Numbered from the stretch's first letter, positions 6,555 to 15,734 are shown. The stretch: DNA of 64,000 nucleotides from Streptomyces sp. SID12501 (GCF_010550245.1 NZ_JAAGLU010000007.1:248001-312000), one strand, 5' to 3'. Numbers and translations are program-made. Notes: generated by a model not told the origin, from the sequence alone.

Positions 6555-8858
6555 TCAGCCCTTGATGTCGAGGACGACCGGTACAGCCCCCAACGCCCCC
6601 CGCGCCGACTCCGCCACCCGGATCTCCACGCTCCCGGGCAGTACTGCCGTCCTCAAGTCGGCCCCGACCTGAGCGAGTTGGTCGGGGCCGAGGGAGAACG
6701 TGACCGTACGGCACTCACCAGGAGCCAGGTCGACGCCCTGGAAGGCGCGGAGTTCCAGGGTCCGGGGCCACACCGTCGTACGCAGTGGGCGGATGTAGAG
6801 CTGGGCGACCGAACGCCCCGCCCGTTCACCGGTGTTGGTGACCGCGACCTCGACTTCGATCTCGACCTGGGCCCCGCAACTGGCGCCATCCGGCCTGATG
6901 TTCGGAACGCCGTACTCGAACGTCGTGTACGTCAGGCCGTGGCCGAAGGAGTACAGCGGCTCGGCGTCCTCGTCCACGTACGACCCGTACTCCGTGTCCT
7001 TGTGGTTGTAGTAGACGGGGAGTTGGGCCGCCGAGCGCGGCACCGAGACGGGGAGGCGGCCGGTCGGGGCGGTGTGGCCGAGGAGGATCTCGGCGATCGC
7101 CTCGCCGCCCCAGGGGCCCGGATACCAGGCCGTGAGCAGCGCGGCGGCGTGTTCCGCCGCCTCCGGGACCGCGTGCGGGCGGCCCTGGATCAGGACGACC
7201 ACCGTGGGTGTGCCCGTCGCCGTCACCGCGTCCAGCAGAGTGTGCTGGGCCCGGCCCAGCCGCAGGCCGGCCAGGTCGACGCCCTCGCCGCAGGTCATCT
7301 CCGACACCGCTGTGCGCGCCGCGCCGTTGGCGTCGAACTCCGTGTCCGGGGTACGGGCACTGCTGCCGCCCAGGACCAGTACGGCCAGGTCGGAGACCGC
7401 CGCTGCCGCCACCGCCTCGGGGATACCGGAGAGGTCGTCGCCGGTCAGGGCACAACCTTGGGCGTAGCGGAGCTCCATCTTCTGGTGGGTGAGGTCGCGG
7501 AGGGCGGCCAGGACGCTGGTTCCTGTGCCGGGGCGTTGTGGGGCGGTGTAGTCGCCGAGTTGGTGGGCCGTGGTGGCGGAGTGCGGGCCGAGGACGGCTA
7601 TGCGGGAGACCCTCGCCGGGTCGACGGGCAGGACGCCCGCCTTGTTGTGGAGGAGGGTGACGGCCGAGCGCGCCAGAGCTGTGCTCAGGGAACGGCCGGC
7701 CTCGGCGGACGGCAACTCCGGTGTTGTGTAAGGGTGTTCGAAGAGGCCCAGGCGGAATTTCAGGGTCAGGACCCGGGATACGGCCGCGTCGAGCACCGAC
7801 TCCTTCACCAGGCCTCGTTCCACCGCCTCCGCCAGGTGCGTGAAGCCCTCGTCCCAAAGGCTCAGGTCGATACCGGAGTTGAGGGCGAGAGCGCCTGCGG
7901 AGACCTTGTCGCCGGTGATGCGTGCGAGGCGGTCCACCGCCAGGCCGTCCGCCATGACCAGGCCCTCGAAGCTCCAGCGGTCGCGCAACAGGCCATTCAG
8001 CAGAGGGCCGTTGGCCGAGCACGGGATGCCGTCCACCTCGTTGTACGCGGCCATGACCGCCGCGGCACCGGCCCGTACGCCGGCCCTGGCTGCCGGGAGG
8101 TGGATCTCGTGGAGTTCACGGAGGCCCAGCTCCGACTCGGCCGAGTTCCGGCCGCCGACCGTCGCGCCCTGACCGGCGAAGTGCTTCAGGACCACCGGGG
8201 CCTTGTCCGAAGAGAATTTCCCCTGCTCCCGCGCGTTCCCCTGCGCGCCTCTCACCAGCGCCTCCGTCAGACGCGCGGCAAGGTACGGGTCCTCCCCGAA
8301 GCACTCCTCCGTACGGCCCCAGCGGGGGTCGCGGGCGATGTCCAGCGCCGAGACCAGGGCCAAGTGGCCGCCCCGGGCGCGGAGTTCGGCGGCGGCGTGG
8401 GATGCCGCCCGCTCGTACAGGTCAGGGTCCCAGGTGGCGCCCACCGCCAGGTTGACGGGGAGAACCGTGCCGTCGAGGGCCATCAGGCCGTGCGGTACCT
8501 CCTCGACGAAGAGCGCGGGGATGCCGAGGCGGCTGCGTTCGAGTACGTGGCGCTGGACCAGGTGCGCCAGTGCCGGGCCCGCCTGCGCGTCGGCGCCCGT
8601 CGAGTGGTCGACGCCGGACCAGGCGTCGGCGCGCAGGAGTCCGTACAGGGCGCCGAGGCCCTCGAAGCGGTCGGTTTCCTCGTACAGGGCCCGGGTCAGC
8701 TCGAACTCGCCGTCGGGACGGCGGCGGTAGGCGTCCCAGCCGTACATCCGCTGGTTGACCTGGCCGACCTTCTCGCGCAGGGTCATCCGGGCCAGGAGGT
8801 CGGCGACGCGGGCGGCGACGGGGGCGGCGGGGTCGCGGTAGAGCGGGGTCATGGTCAC
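6555..8858 (-). CDS. Glycoside hydrolase family 3 beta-glycosidase
   Basis: This protein of about 767 residues has the full GH3 layout: an N-terminal TIM-barrel, an alpha/beta sandwich domain, and a C-terminal fibronectin-III-like domain. The catalytic nucleophile is the aspartate of GLVMADGLAVDRL (about residue 304). KHFAGQGATVGGRNSAESEL carries the conserved KHF. It resembles BglX-type beta-glucosidases/xylosidases. No signal peptide is visible, so it is likely cytoplasmic and acts on imported oligosaccharides. The GTG start overlaps the stop of the upstream sugar kinase (GTGA), so the two are co-translated; an ATG six bases in is an alternative start. Confidence 0.93.
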   Translation of the reverse strand: MTMTPLYRDPAAPVAARVADLLARMTLREKVGQVNQRMYGWDAYRRRPDGEFELTRALYEETDRFEGLGALYGLLRADAWSGVDHSTGADAQAGPALAHLVQRHVLERSRLGIPALFVEEVPHGLMALDGTVLPVNLAVGATWDPDLYERAASHAAAELRARGGHLALVSALDIARDPRWGRTEECFGEDPYLAARLTEALVRGAQGNAREQGKFSSDKAPVVLKHFAGQGATVGGRNSAESELGLRELHEIHLPAARAGVRAGAAAVMAAYNEVDGIPCSANGPLLNGLLRDRWSFEGLVMADGLAVDRLARITGDKVSAGALALNSGIDLSLWDEGFTHLAEAVERGLVKESVLDAAVSRVLTLKFRLGLFEHPYTTPELPSAEAGRSLSTALARSAVTLLHNKAGVLPVDPARVSRIAVLGPHSATTAHQLGDYTAPQRPGTGTSVLAALRDLTHQKMELRYAQGCALTGDDLSGIPEAVAAAAVSDLAVLVLGGSSARTPDTEFDANGAARTAVSEMTCGEGVDLAGLRLGRAQHTLLDAVTATGTPTVVVLIQGRPHAVPEAAEHAAALLTAWYPGPWGGEAIAEILLGHTAPTGRLPVSVPRSAAQLPVYYNHKDTEYGSYVDEDAEPLYSFGHGLTYTTFEYGVPNIRPDGASCGAQVEIEVEVAVTNTGERAGRSVAQLYIRPLRTTVWPRTLELRAFQGVDLAPGECRTVTFSLGPDQLAQVGADLRTAVLPGSVEIRVAESARGALGAVPVVLDIKG

Positions 8859-10042
8859 TGCCTCTTCTCCAGGTGCGGGGTAGGACCCTGTGCGAGTCGG
8901 GCCAGCGCCACCGCGCCCCGGCTGCCGTCGGGGACCCAGTGCGCCACCAGACCGAGGGCACTCAGATGCCGGTCCAGGGGGACGGTCAGCGGGCCTTCGG
9001 GGCCGAGCAGGCCGCCCGTCGCGACCACCGACTCGCCCGGCGTCGGCTCCAACGCCCGTACGCAGTCGGCGAGATGACAGGCCGCCTCGTCGAGGATCGC
9101 CCGCGCGAGGGCGTCCCCCGCGCGGGCCGCCCCGGCGACCAGCGGGGCGAACCGGGCCAGCCGGACCGGCGGTTCGGCCATGACGGCGGGGAGGACGTAC
9201 CGGCGATAGGCCTCGCGGGCGGAACGGGTCCAGGGCTGCTGAGCGGCGCCCTCACCGTCGTAAGTCGATACCCCACCTTCGCCTTCGTACGCCGATACCT
9301 GACCCTCGTACGCCGATACCTCACCCTCGAACGGGAGGACCGCGACCGGCACCCCCAACTCCCGTCCCACCACCGCCGCCAGAGCCGTGTCGCCGCCCCG
9401 CCGGTCCGCCATGCGCAGCGCGACCCGGACCGCTTCCCTGCCGATCCAGAAGCCGCCGCCGTCGTCGCCGAGGAGCCAGCCGTCGCCGCCGACCGTCTTC
9501 TCGCAGTGGCGGGCGGTGATGCGCATCGCGACGGCGCCCGTACCGGCGACGAGGGCCAGCCCGTCGGCAGGGGGGACCGGGGTGTCCGGGGCGGCGGCGA
9601 AGGCGGCCTCGATGTCGCTGCAGATCCGGATCTCGCGCGCGGGGATACGGATGCCGAGTCGGCGCAGGGCTTCCGTCAGCGCGGTGAGGGCGTTGACGCG
9701 GCCGGGTTCGTCGGCGGTGCCGGCGGCACCCGCGAAGCCGCCCGCGACCGCGACGACCCGAGGGCGGTCCGGCTCCGGCACCGCCCGGGCGAGGGCCTCG
9801 ACGAGGTGCTCGGTGAGCTGCGGTACGGGGACGGTGAGGGCGTTGCCCGGCCCGGCCACGCCCTCACCGAACGTGCGCCCGTCGGAGGCGGACGCCAGCA
9901 CGGCGCGCGTACGGGTGCCACCGGCGTCGACCCCGACGACGAGGGCGCCGGCCGCCGGAACACCGTGTTCGCCCGGGCCGGATTCCTGACGCGAGTCCCG
10001 ACCCGAATCCGGACTCGAATCCTGGTTCAATTCATTGCTCAT
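8855..10042 (-). CDS. BadF-type N-acetylglucosamine/sugar kinase
   Basis: This 395-residue protein is of the BadF/BadG/BcrA/BcrD ATPase fold, the family of eukaryotic-type GlcNAc kinase. The phosphate-1 motif is GVDAGGTRTRAVLA (about residues 37-50); later ALVAGTGAVAMRI and GDGWLLGDDGGGFWIGREA are typical. It starts with a polar N-terminus rich in Ser/Asp. Midway there is a repeat-built insertion (9260-9328). It is coupled by a GTGA overlap to the GH3 gene, suggesting kinase plus hydrolase in intracellular oligosaccharide use. Substrate specificity is inferred only from family. Confidence 0.85.
   Translation of the reverse strand: MSNELNQDSSPDSGRDSRQESGPGEHGVPAAGALVVGVDAGGTRTRAVLASASDGRTFGEGVAGPGNALTVPVPQLTEHLVEALARAVPEPDRPRVVAVAGGFAGAAGTADEPGRVNALTALTEALRRLGIRIPAREIRICSDIEAAFAAAPDTPVPPADGLALVAGTGAVAMRITARHCEKTVGGDGWLLGDDGGGFWIGREAVRVALRMADRRGGDTALAAVVGRELGVPVAVLPFEGEVSAYEGQVSAYEGEGGVSTYDGEGAAQQPWTRSAREAYRRYVLPAVMAEPPVRLARFAPLVAGAARAGDALARAILDEAACHLADCVRALEPTPGESVVATGGLLGPEGPLTVPLDRHLSALGLVAHWVPDGSRGAVALARLAQGPTPHLEKRQ
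9260..9328 (-). repeat. Tandem in-frame repeat inside the sugar kinase gene
   Basis: Three tandem units of 21, 21 and 27 bases (9308-9328, 9287-9307, 9260-9286 on the minus strand) encode the near-repeats EGEVSAY, EGQVSAY and a longer EGEGGVSTY unit. All lengths are multiples of three, so the frame is kept. It looks like a recently expanded loop insertion. Confidence 0.85.
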
Positions 10043-10126
10043 CGCGCACTATGGTGGTTCATACATTCGTAGACGACAAGACCCGACTCGCGGCCCGGCG
10101 CAGTCACGCACGTCCGTGGAGGACCC

Positions 10127-11392
10127 GTGAGCACACCCCCCGCCCCCTCTTCTCCGTCTCCCGCTCCTCGTTTCGGTGTCAACTACACGCCGCGCCGGGG
10201 CTGGTTCCACTCCTGGTACGACTTCGATCCGGCCCTCGCCCGCGAGGATCTCGACCAGATCGCCGGGCTGGGCCTGGACCACGTACGGATCTTCCCGCTC
10301 TGGCCGCTGCTCCAGCCGAACCGCACGCTGATCCGCGCGTCGGCCGTCGACCAGGTGGCGCAGCTCGTGGACGTGGCGGCGGAGGCGGGCCTCGACGTCA
10401 TGGTGGACGGTGTGCAGGGCCACCTCTCCAGCTTCGACTTCTACCCGGAGTGGACCCGCAGCTGGCACCACCGCAACGTCTTCACGGACCCGGAGACGAT
10501 CGAGGCGCAGGCCAACCTGCTGCGCACCCTCGGCAGCGCCCTGGCCGGCCGGCCGAACCTCCTGGGCCTCCAGCTCGGCAACGAGCTCAACAACCTGGTC
10601 GAACACAACCCGGTGACCGTGGCCGACATCGACCACTACCTGGACACCCTCCTGGCCGCCGCGCGGGACGGACTGGGCCCGGCGGACACGGCAGGCACGG
10701 CGGGGCTGGTGACGCACTCCGCGTACGACGCCGCCTGGTACAGCGACGACCACCCCTTCACCCCGGAGGCCTCGGCCCGCAAGGGCGACCTGACGACCGT
10801 CCACCCCTGGGTGTTCTCGGCCGACTGCGCCCGCCGCTACGGCCCCCGCTCCCCGCAGGTCCAGCATCTCGCGGAGTACGGCGTGGAGTTGGCCACGGCG
10901 TACGCCGTGGACCCCGCCCGGCCCGTCTGGGTCCAGGAGACCGGCGCCCCCGAGCCGCACATCCCGGCGGCCGACGCCCCAGGCTTCGCCCGCGCGACCG
11001 TACGCAACGCCGTCGAGTGCGCCAACCTGTACGGGGTCACCTGGTGGTGCTCCCACGACGTCGACCGTTCCCTGGCCGACTTCCCCGAACTGGAGTACAC
11101 CCTCGGCCTGTTCGACTCCACGGGCCACCCGAAACCCATCGCCGAGGCCCTCGCGGAGACGGTCGCCGAGCTGCGCGCCGATCCCCGCCCGGCCGAGCCC
11201 CGTACGACCGCTCTGGTGCTCGACTGCACACCGGGGACCCGTTCGATTTCGGGACCGGGAGGCGCGTACTTCGAGGCGTGGATGCGGCTGCGGGCGGAGG
11301 GCACGCGCCCGGCGGTGGTACTGGCGGACCGCGCCGAGGACGAGACCTACCTGACGGCGCGGGGCATCAAGGAGACCGTCCGGGACCTCTGA
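10127..11392 (+). CDS. GH5-like glycoside hydrolase (clan GH-A)
   Basis: This 421-residue TIM-barrel hydrolase starts FGVNYTPRRGWFHSW. The acid/base is probably E153 in LGLQLGNELNN and the nucleophile E271 in RPVWVQETGAPEPH, the two-glutamate arrangement of clan GH-A (GH5 cellulase/mannanase-like). No signal peptide is visible, so action on imported oligosaccharides is likely. The GTG at 10127 has a good ribosome binding site (GGAGGA). It is divergent from the kinase/GH3 operon, sharing an 84-bp promoter region, and ends just before a 64-bp palindrome. The substrate is uncertain. Confidence 0.8.
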   Translation: MSTPPAPSSPSPAPRFGVNYTPRRGWFHSWYDFDPALAREDLDQIAGLGLDHVRIFPLWPLLQPNRTLIRASAVDQVAQLVDVAAEAGLDVMVDGVQGHLSSFDFYPEWTRSWHHRNVFTDPETIEAQANLLRTLGSALAGRPNLLGLQLGNELNNLVEHNPVTVADIDHYLDTLLAAARDGLGPADTAGTAGLVTHSAYDAAWYSDDHPFTPEASARKGDLTTVHPWVFSADCARRYGPRSPQVQHLAEYGVELATAYAVDPARPVWVQETGAPEPHIPAADAPGFARATVRNAVECANLYGVTWWCSHDVDRSLADFPELEYTLGLFDSTGHPKPIAEALAETVAELRADPRPAEPRTTALVLDCTPGTRSISGPGGAYFEAWMRLRAEGTRPAVVLADRAEDETYLTARGIKETVRDL

Positions 11393-11402
11393 GAGGAACG
11401 CG

Positions 11403-11466
11403 CTGAGGCTGTTGCTGTTCTTTTCGGTACCGGCGCCGGTACCGAAAAGAACAGCAACAGCCTCAG
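11403..11466. terminator. 64-bp perfect palindrome, bidirectional terminator
   Basis: The whole segment is its own reverse complement: 31-bp arms around a central CG, with no mismatch and no loop. It sits between convergent genes, 10 bases after the GH5-like stop, and contains the stop codon of the NagZ-like gene (11463-11465). A C/T-rich stretch on one arm supplies T-rich tails in both directions. Confidence 0.9.
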
Positions 11467-12989
11467 ACGGCGGCGCGTCCCACCAACACCTCGGCCAGCG
11501 CCCGCAGGTTGACCCGCCCGCGCCCGTACGAACACAACGCGCCCTCGCTGTCCGGCAACCCGGTGTCCACCAGCAACGCGTCCCCCCGCCCGGCCGCCAG
11601 CGCCGCCCGCAGCTCCCCCTGCCACGGAGACAACCCGGCATCCGACGTGGCGACCACCAGCGGCACCCCGACAGCCCACCGCAGAATCCCCTCGGCCAGA
11701 GCCGCCGGATCCACCGGAGCCTCGTTCAGCACCATGCCCGCAGCCGTGGGATCCAGCGCCCGCACCTCGCTCAGCAGATCCTCGCCACCCCAGTTCAGCG
11801 CGGGATGCGGCGGCGGAAACAGGTCGACGACATACGCACCGGGCGCCGCCGTGAACCCACCGGCCCGCGCACCCCGCAGAGTGCCCCGCACCGCCCGCCG
11901 AGCCGCATCGAGCCCCGCATCCGCGTCCCACGGCGCGACCGCGCCCTCCTCCGCCGCGCCCGCATACCGCTCCGCCAGCTTCCGCACCCGCCCGGCGGCC
12001 TCACGTACCCGCTCCTCCGCGAGCATGCCGTCCCGCAGCGCGTCGATCACCGCGTCCCGGCAGGCCAGGGTGGTCGCCAGGTCCGGTACGGCCACGATCA
12101 CCTGGTCGGCGCCCGCGGCCAGGGCGAGCCGGGCGCCGGCCGCCTCGCCGTACCGGTCGGCTATCGCCTTCATCTCCAGGGCGTCACTGACCAGGACCCC
12201 GTCGAAACCGAGGTCCTGGCGGAGCAGATCGCCCAGGATGCGGCGGCTGAGGGTCGCGGGCCGCTCAGGATCCAGCGCCGGATACACCACGTGCGCGCTC
12301 ATCAGCATCGGCACGCCCGCCGCCACAGCGGCCCGGAACGGTTCGACATCGGCGCGGATCTCGTCGTACGACCGCGGGTCGACCGCCATCTCGTGGTGGC
12401 TGTCGGTCACCGTGCCGCCGTGGCCGGGGAAGTGCTTGGCGCAGGAGGCGACGCCGCGTGCCTCGGTGGCCGTGATCCAGGCGCGGAGGTGACGGGCGGC
12501 GAGTTCCGGATCGGCGCCGAAGGAGCGGGTACGGACGATCGGGTTGTCGGGGTGGTGCTGGAGGTCGGCCACGGGGGCGTACGAGACGGTGATGCCCAGC
12601 GAGGCGAGGTGACCGGCGAGGGCGTCGGCGCAGCGGGCGGTGAGGTCCGGGTCGTCGACGACGCCGAGGGCGTACGAGCCGGGCACCTCGGGCGCGCCCG
12701 CGGCGACGAGGTGGCCGATGCCGCCGCCCTCGTTGTCGATGGCGACGAGGAGATCGGGGCGCAGGGCGCGCAGCTCGTCGGTGAGGCGGCGGACCTGATC
12801 CGCGTCGCGCACGTTGCGGGTGAAGAGGATCACTCCGCCGAGGCCGCGCTCGATGAGCCGCTTGAGGGTGTCCGGGACGCCGGTGGTGCCGTCGAAACCG
12901 GCGACGAGGCACCGGTGGACGGCTTCGTCGAGGTCGACGGGCAGGTCGAGGGGCAGGTGGGGCTGGGGCTGCTGCTGCATCGACTTCAT
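11463..12989 (-). CDS. GH3-family beta-N-acetylhexosaminidase (NagZ-type)
   Basis: This 508-residue protein carries the NagZ signature KHFPGHGGTVTDSHHEM (from K185), containing the His/Asp pair used as acid/base in this subfamily. The nucleophile is D269 in VLVSDALEMKAI. An upstream LVAIDNEGGGIGHL segment fits sugar binding. About 150 residues extend beyond the barrel. There is no signal peptide, so a cytoplasmic role in cleaving GlcNAc from imported chito-oligomers or cell-wall fragments is likely. The stop codon lies inside a 64-bp palindrome; the ATG faces a divergent promoter region shared with the phosphatase gene. Confidence 0.9.
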   Translation of the reverse strand: MKSMQQQPQPHLPLDLPVDLDEAVHRCLVAGFDGTTGVPDTLKRLIERGLGGVILFTRNVRDADQVRRLTDELRALRPDLLVAIDNEGGGIGHLVAAGAPEVPGSYALGVVDDPDLTARCADALAGHLASLGITVSYAPVADLQHHPDNPIVRTRSFGADPELAARHLRAWITATEARGVASCAKHFPGHGGTVTDSHHEMAVDPRSYDEIRADVEPFRAAVAAGVPMLMSAHVVYPALDPERPATLSRRILGDLLRQDLGFDGVLVSDALEMKAIADRYGEAAGARLALAAGADQVIVAVPDLATTLACRDAVIDALRDGMLAEERVREAAGRVRKLAERYAGAAEEGAVAPWDADAGLDAARRAVRGTLRGARAGGFTAAPGAYVVDLFPPPHPALNWGGEDLLSEVRALDPTAAGMVLNEAPVDPAALAEGILRWAVGVPLVVATSDAGLSPWQGELRAALAAGRGDALLVDTGLPDSEGALCSYGRGRVNLRALAEVLVGRAAV

Positions 12990-13168
12990 CGGAGGGCCTC
13001 TGGGTTCGCGGGCAGATACTTGGCAGACACTTGGATGATAGAAGTCACCAAAACTTCAGCACAAGGTGAATCAAACAACCAGAATCTCACAGCACACATG
13101 CCCCATACGCCCCGCATGCGCCATTCCACGGCCACCCCGGGTTCATCCGCGCCACCGACGATGCGCCC

Positions 13169-14551
13169 ATGAACCGCACCGCCCTCGCCCTCGCCGCACC
13201 CCTGTGCGCCCTGCTGGCCACCGCACTCCCCGCCCACGCGGCGGACCGTTCCACCGCTGGATCCGTCTCCGCCGACAGCTACGGCACCAAGGCCTCGTAC
13301 GCCCCCCAGCAGAGCCTGCGGAGCTACCAGCAGCCCCCGAAGGGCTTCGCCCCGGTGTTCACGGAGAACGTCTCCCGGCACGGCTCCCGGGCCGCGACCG
13401 ACAGCTCGGACGGCGACCTGATCCTCAAGCTGTGGGACCAGGCCGAGAGCGAGGGGCAACTCACCGCGCGCGGTGAGGAGTTCGGGCCGAAGGTGCGGGC
13501 CCTGCTCGCCGCCATGGCCAAGGTCGGCTACGGCAACCTCAGCGGGCGCGGTAAGAGCGAGATCGCCGGTACCGCCGTACGGATGGAGAAGCGGCTGCCG
13601 GGCCTCTTCGCCGACATCGCGAAGAACGGCGAGAAGATCGACGTCGTCAGCTCCGGACAGGGCCGCGCCGTCGACAGCGGCCGGCTCTTCGCGGACACCC
13701 TCGCGGCCACCGACCCGGCACTGGGGCCGCTCATCGGCGCGGGCCGCACCGACAAGGACCTGCTCTACTTCCACAAGGCCGCCGGTGGCGCCGCCTACCG
13801 CGACTACATCGCGAACGACCAGCGTCTCGCCACCACCCTCACCTCGATCACCGACCAGCCGACGACCCACCGCGCGGCGTCGGACGTACTGCGGAAGATC
13901 TTCAAGCGCGGCTTCGTGCAGCGCATCGTCGACGGCGAGTTCGCGAGCACCGCCGGCAGCGCGGTGGACGCGGCCGAGGCGGTCTACAACCTGTACGGGA
14001 TCGCGCCGGCCATGAGCGACGAGAGCCCCGGCGGCAAGGGCTGGCACATGGACCGGTACATCTCGCAGCGCGATGCCGCCTGGTTCGGATACCTGAGCGA
14101 CGCCGAGGACTTCTACGAGAAGGGTCCCGGCTTCGCCGACAGCGACATCACGTACAAGATGGCGAACGTCCTGCTCGACGACTTCTTCAAGAAGGCCGAG
14201 ACCGCTCAGAACAGCACCGCGGGCACCAACACCCTCGGCGCCGAACTGCGCTTCACGCACGCCGAGGAGATCATCCCGCTGGCCGCGCTGATGGGCCTGC
14301 CGGGCAGTACGAACGGGGTGAGCGCCGAGCGGCCGTACACGTACGGCGACAACGCGTGGCGGGGCGCGGCGGTGGCGCCGATGGCATCGAACATCCAGTG
14401 GGACGTGTTCCACAAGGGCGACACCACCCTCGTACGGATGCTCTACAACGAGAAGGAGACCGCCTTCAAGGCCGGCTGCCGACCGGTGTCCAAGGGCAGC
14501 AAGTTCTACGACCTCGATGAGCTGGAGCGCTGCTTCGGCCGTACTTCCTGA
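13169..14551 (+). CDS. Secreted histidine acid phosphatase
   Basis: This 460-residue protein has a clear Sec signal peptide (cleavage near PAHAAD, about residue 25). The RHG motif carrying the phospho-accepting histidine is ENVSRHGSRAATDSS. The proton donor motif is LRFTHAEEIIPLAA (HAE in place of HD), which resembles multiple inositol polyphosphate phosphatases, so phytate or inositol phosphate hydrolysis outside the cell is plausible. The family is firm, the substrate is not. The GC-rich gene is single and divergent from the NagZ-like gene. Confidence 0.88.
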   Translation: MNRTALALAAPLCALLATALPAHAADRSTAGSVSADSYGTKASYAPQQSLRSYQQPPKGFAPVFTENVSRHGSRAATDSSDGDLILKLWDQAESEGQLTARGEEFGPKVRALLAAMAKVGYGNLSGRGKSEIAGTAVRMEKRLPGLFADIAKNGEKIDVVSSGQGRAVDSGRLFADTLAATDPALGPLIGAGRTDKDLLYFHKAAGGAAYRDYIANDQRLATTLTSITDQPTTHRAASDVLRKIFKRGFVQRIVDGEFASTAGSAVDAAEAVYNLYGIAPAMSDESPGGKGWHMDRYISQRDAAWFGYLSDAEDFYEKGPGFADSDITYKMANVLLDDFFKKAETAQNSTAGTNTLGAELRFTHAEEIIPLAALMGLPGSTNGVSAERPYTYGDNAWRGAAVAPMASNIQWDVFHKGDTTLVRMLYNEKETAFKAGCRPVSKGSKFYDLDELERCFGRTS

Positions 14552-14600
14552 CGTACGACCTAACCGACACCCGGCGCGCGACACCCGACACCCGACGCGC

Positions 14601-14657
14601 GGCGAGAATATAGGGGTACCCCGTATCCGTATACGTACGCCGGGCTAACATGGCCGA
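14601..14657 (+). promoter_or_regulatory. Promoter with GGGGTACCCC palindrome; probable leaderless start
   Basis: A 10-bp perfect palindrome GGGGTACCCC (14613-14622), flanked by A/T (ATATA and GTAT), resembles the G/C-tract operators of CsoR-type metal repressors. A TAACAT -10 hexamer (14646-14651) ends six bases before the GTG at 14658, so the transcript is probably leaderless. The regulator identity is inferred from the metal-binding look of the genes it serves. Confidence 0.5.
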
Positions 14658-15080
14658 GTGACAGCCCGCGCACAGCGACAGCAGCGCACGTACCCACCGT
14701 CCTGGTGGTCGCGTGCGTTCGTCGTGCTCGGGCTGCTGGCCGGCGTCCTCGCGATGCACGGCCTCGGGCCGGGCGGCATGTCCGCCGGGATGACGGACGC
14801 CGCCCACCACGGCCACCAGGCTCAGCCGATGAGCATGCGGGGCGGGCCGTCCGACGAGTTCGTCTGCCACGGCATGGACTCGCACGGCGGCCACGCCCAG
14901 CACGCCGACGCGACCTGCGCGTCCGGCGCCGTCCCGGCGGGGCACACGTTCGCCGCGCTCACGCCCGACCCGGCCGGCCCCTCGGTCCTGGCAGCCCGAG
15001 CCGACCGCTCGCTGCCCCGGTCCCCCGAGGGCGCCCGCGCGCCACCGTCCCTCGCCGAACTCCAACTCCTGCGGATCTAG
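14658..15080 (+). CDS. DUF6153-like His/Met-rich membrane-anchored protein
   Basis: This 140-residue protein has a single hydrophobic N-terminal segment (SRAFVVLGLLAGVLAMHGLG) and then a His/Met/Gly-rich stretch (SAGMTDAAHHGHQAQPMSM, later CHGMDSHGGHAQHADATC), suited to binding copper or another soft metal at the cell surface. Two cysteines bracket the second His cluster. It sits 51 bases before the DUF305 lipoprotein gene and probably shares its promoter. A metal role is inferred from composition and neighbour; no enzyme motif is seen. Confidence 0.75.
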   Translation: MTARAQRQQRTYPPSWWSRAFVVLGLLAGVLAMHGLGPGGMSAGMTDAAHHGHQAQPMSMRGGPSDEFVCHGMDSHGGHAQHADATCASGAVPAGHTFAALTPDPAGPSVLAARADRSLPRSPEGARAPPSLAELQLLRI

Positions 15081-15131
15081 AGGCGACCTCCACCTCGCCT
15101 CAATTCCCCTCCCCACAGCAGGAGTTCCAGC

Positions 15132-15734
15132 ATGCGCAAAACCCGTAGGACCCTCGTCGTCATGGCCGCCACTGCCGCGCTCGCCGTCACGCTCGCCGCG
15201 TGCGGCAGCGACGACGGCAACAGCGGCACCAGCACCGACAACACCAGCAGTGGCGCCAGGGCCGAGGACCACAACGCCCAGGACGTCACCTTCGCGCAGG
15301 GCATGATCCCCCACCACAAGGGCGCCCTGGAGATGGCGGAAGAGGCGGCCGGTGAGGCCTCGTCGGCCGAGGTCAAGTCCCTCGCCGCGCGCATCGAGAA
15401 GGCGCAGGCGCCGGAGATCGCGACCATGACGGGGTGGCTGAAGACCTGGGGCAAGGACGTCCCGACGTCGACCGAGTCGATGCCCGGTATGGACTCCATG
15501 GACTCCATGGAAGGGACGGAATCGATGCCCGGCATGGATCACGCCGCCACCGGCAAGGAGTTCGACAAGAACTTCCTGACCATGATGATCGAGCACCACA
15601 GGGGCGCCGTGCGGATGGCCACCACCGAGAAGGCCAAGGGCGAGTACGGCCCGGCCACCTCCATGGCCGACGACGTCATCCGCACCCAGAACGCCGAGAT
15701 CACCGAGATGAACAAGCTCCTCGGCAGGAACTGA
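15132..15734 (+). CDS. DUF305 lipoprotein, probable copper binding
   Basis: This 200-residue protein has a lipobox (VTLAACGS, Cys about residue 24). Two DUF305 halves each carry a His-His motif, FAQGMIPHHKGALEMA and FLTMMIEHHRGAVRMA, joined by a Met-rich linker with repeated MPGMDSMDSME elements. DUF305 proteins form ferritin-like helical bundles and are often found in copper-responsive operons. Anchored outside the membrane, it may sequester or pass on copper together with the preceding His/Met-rich protein. A strong hairpin follows. Confidence 0.87.
   Translation: MRKTRRTLVVMAATAALAVTLAACGSDDGNSGTSTDNTSSGARAEDHNAQDVTFAQGMIPHHKGALEMAEEAAGEASSAEVKSLAARIEKAQAPEIATMTGWLKTWGKDVPTSTESMPGMDSMDSMEGTESMPGMDHAATGKEFDKNFLTMMIEHHRGAVRMATTEKAKGEYGPATSMADDVIRTQNAEITEMNKLLGRN

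Noticed and set aside
6678..9077. 799-codon open frame on the plus strand
   Set aside because: It is antisense to the GH3/kinase operon, Arg/Gly/Val-rich, with no recognisable domain.
10043..10126. DasR or LacI operator between the kinase and GH5-like genes
   Set aside because: No DasR (ACTGGTCTAGACCACT-like) or clear palindrome was found.
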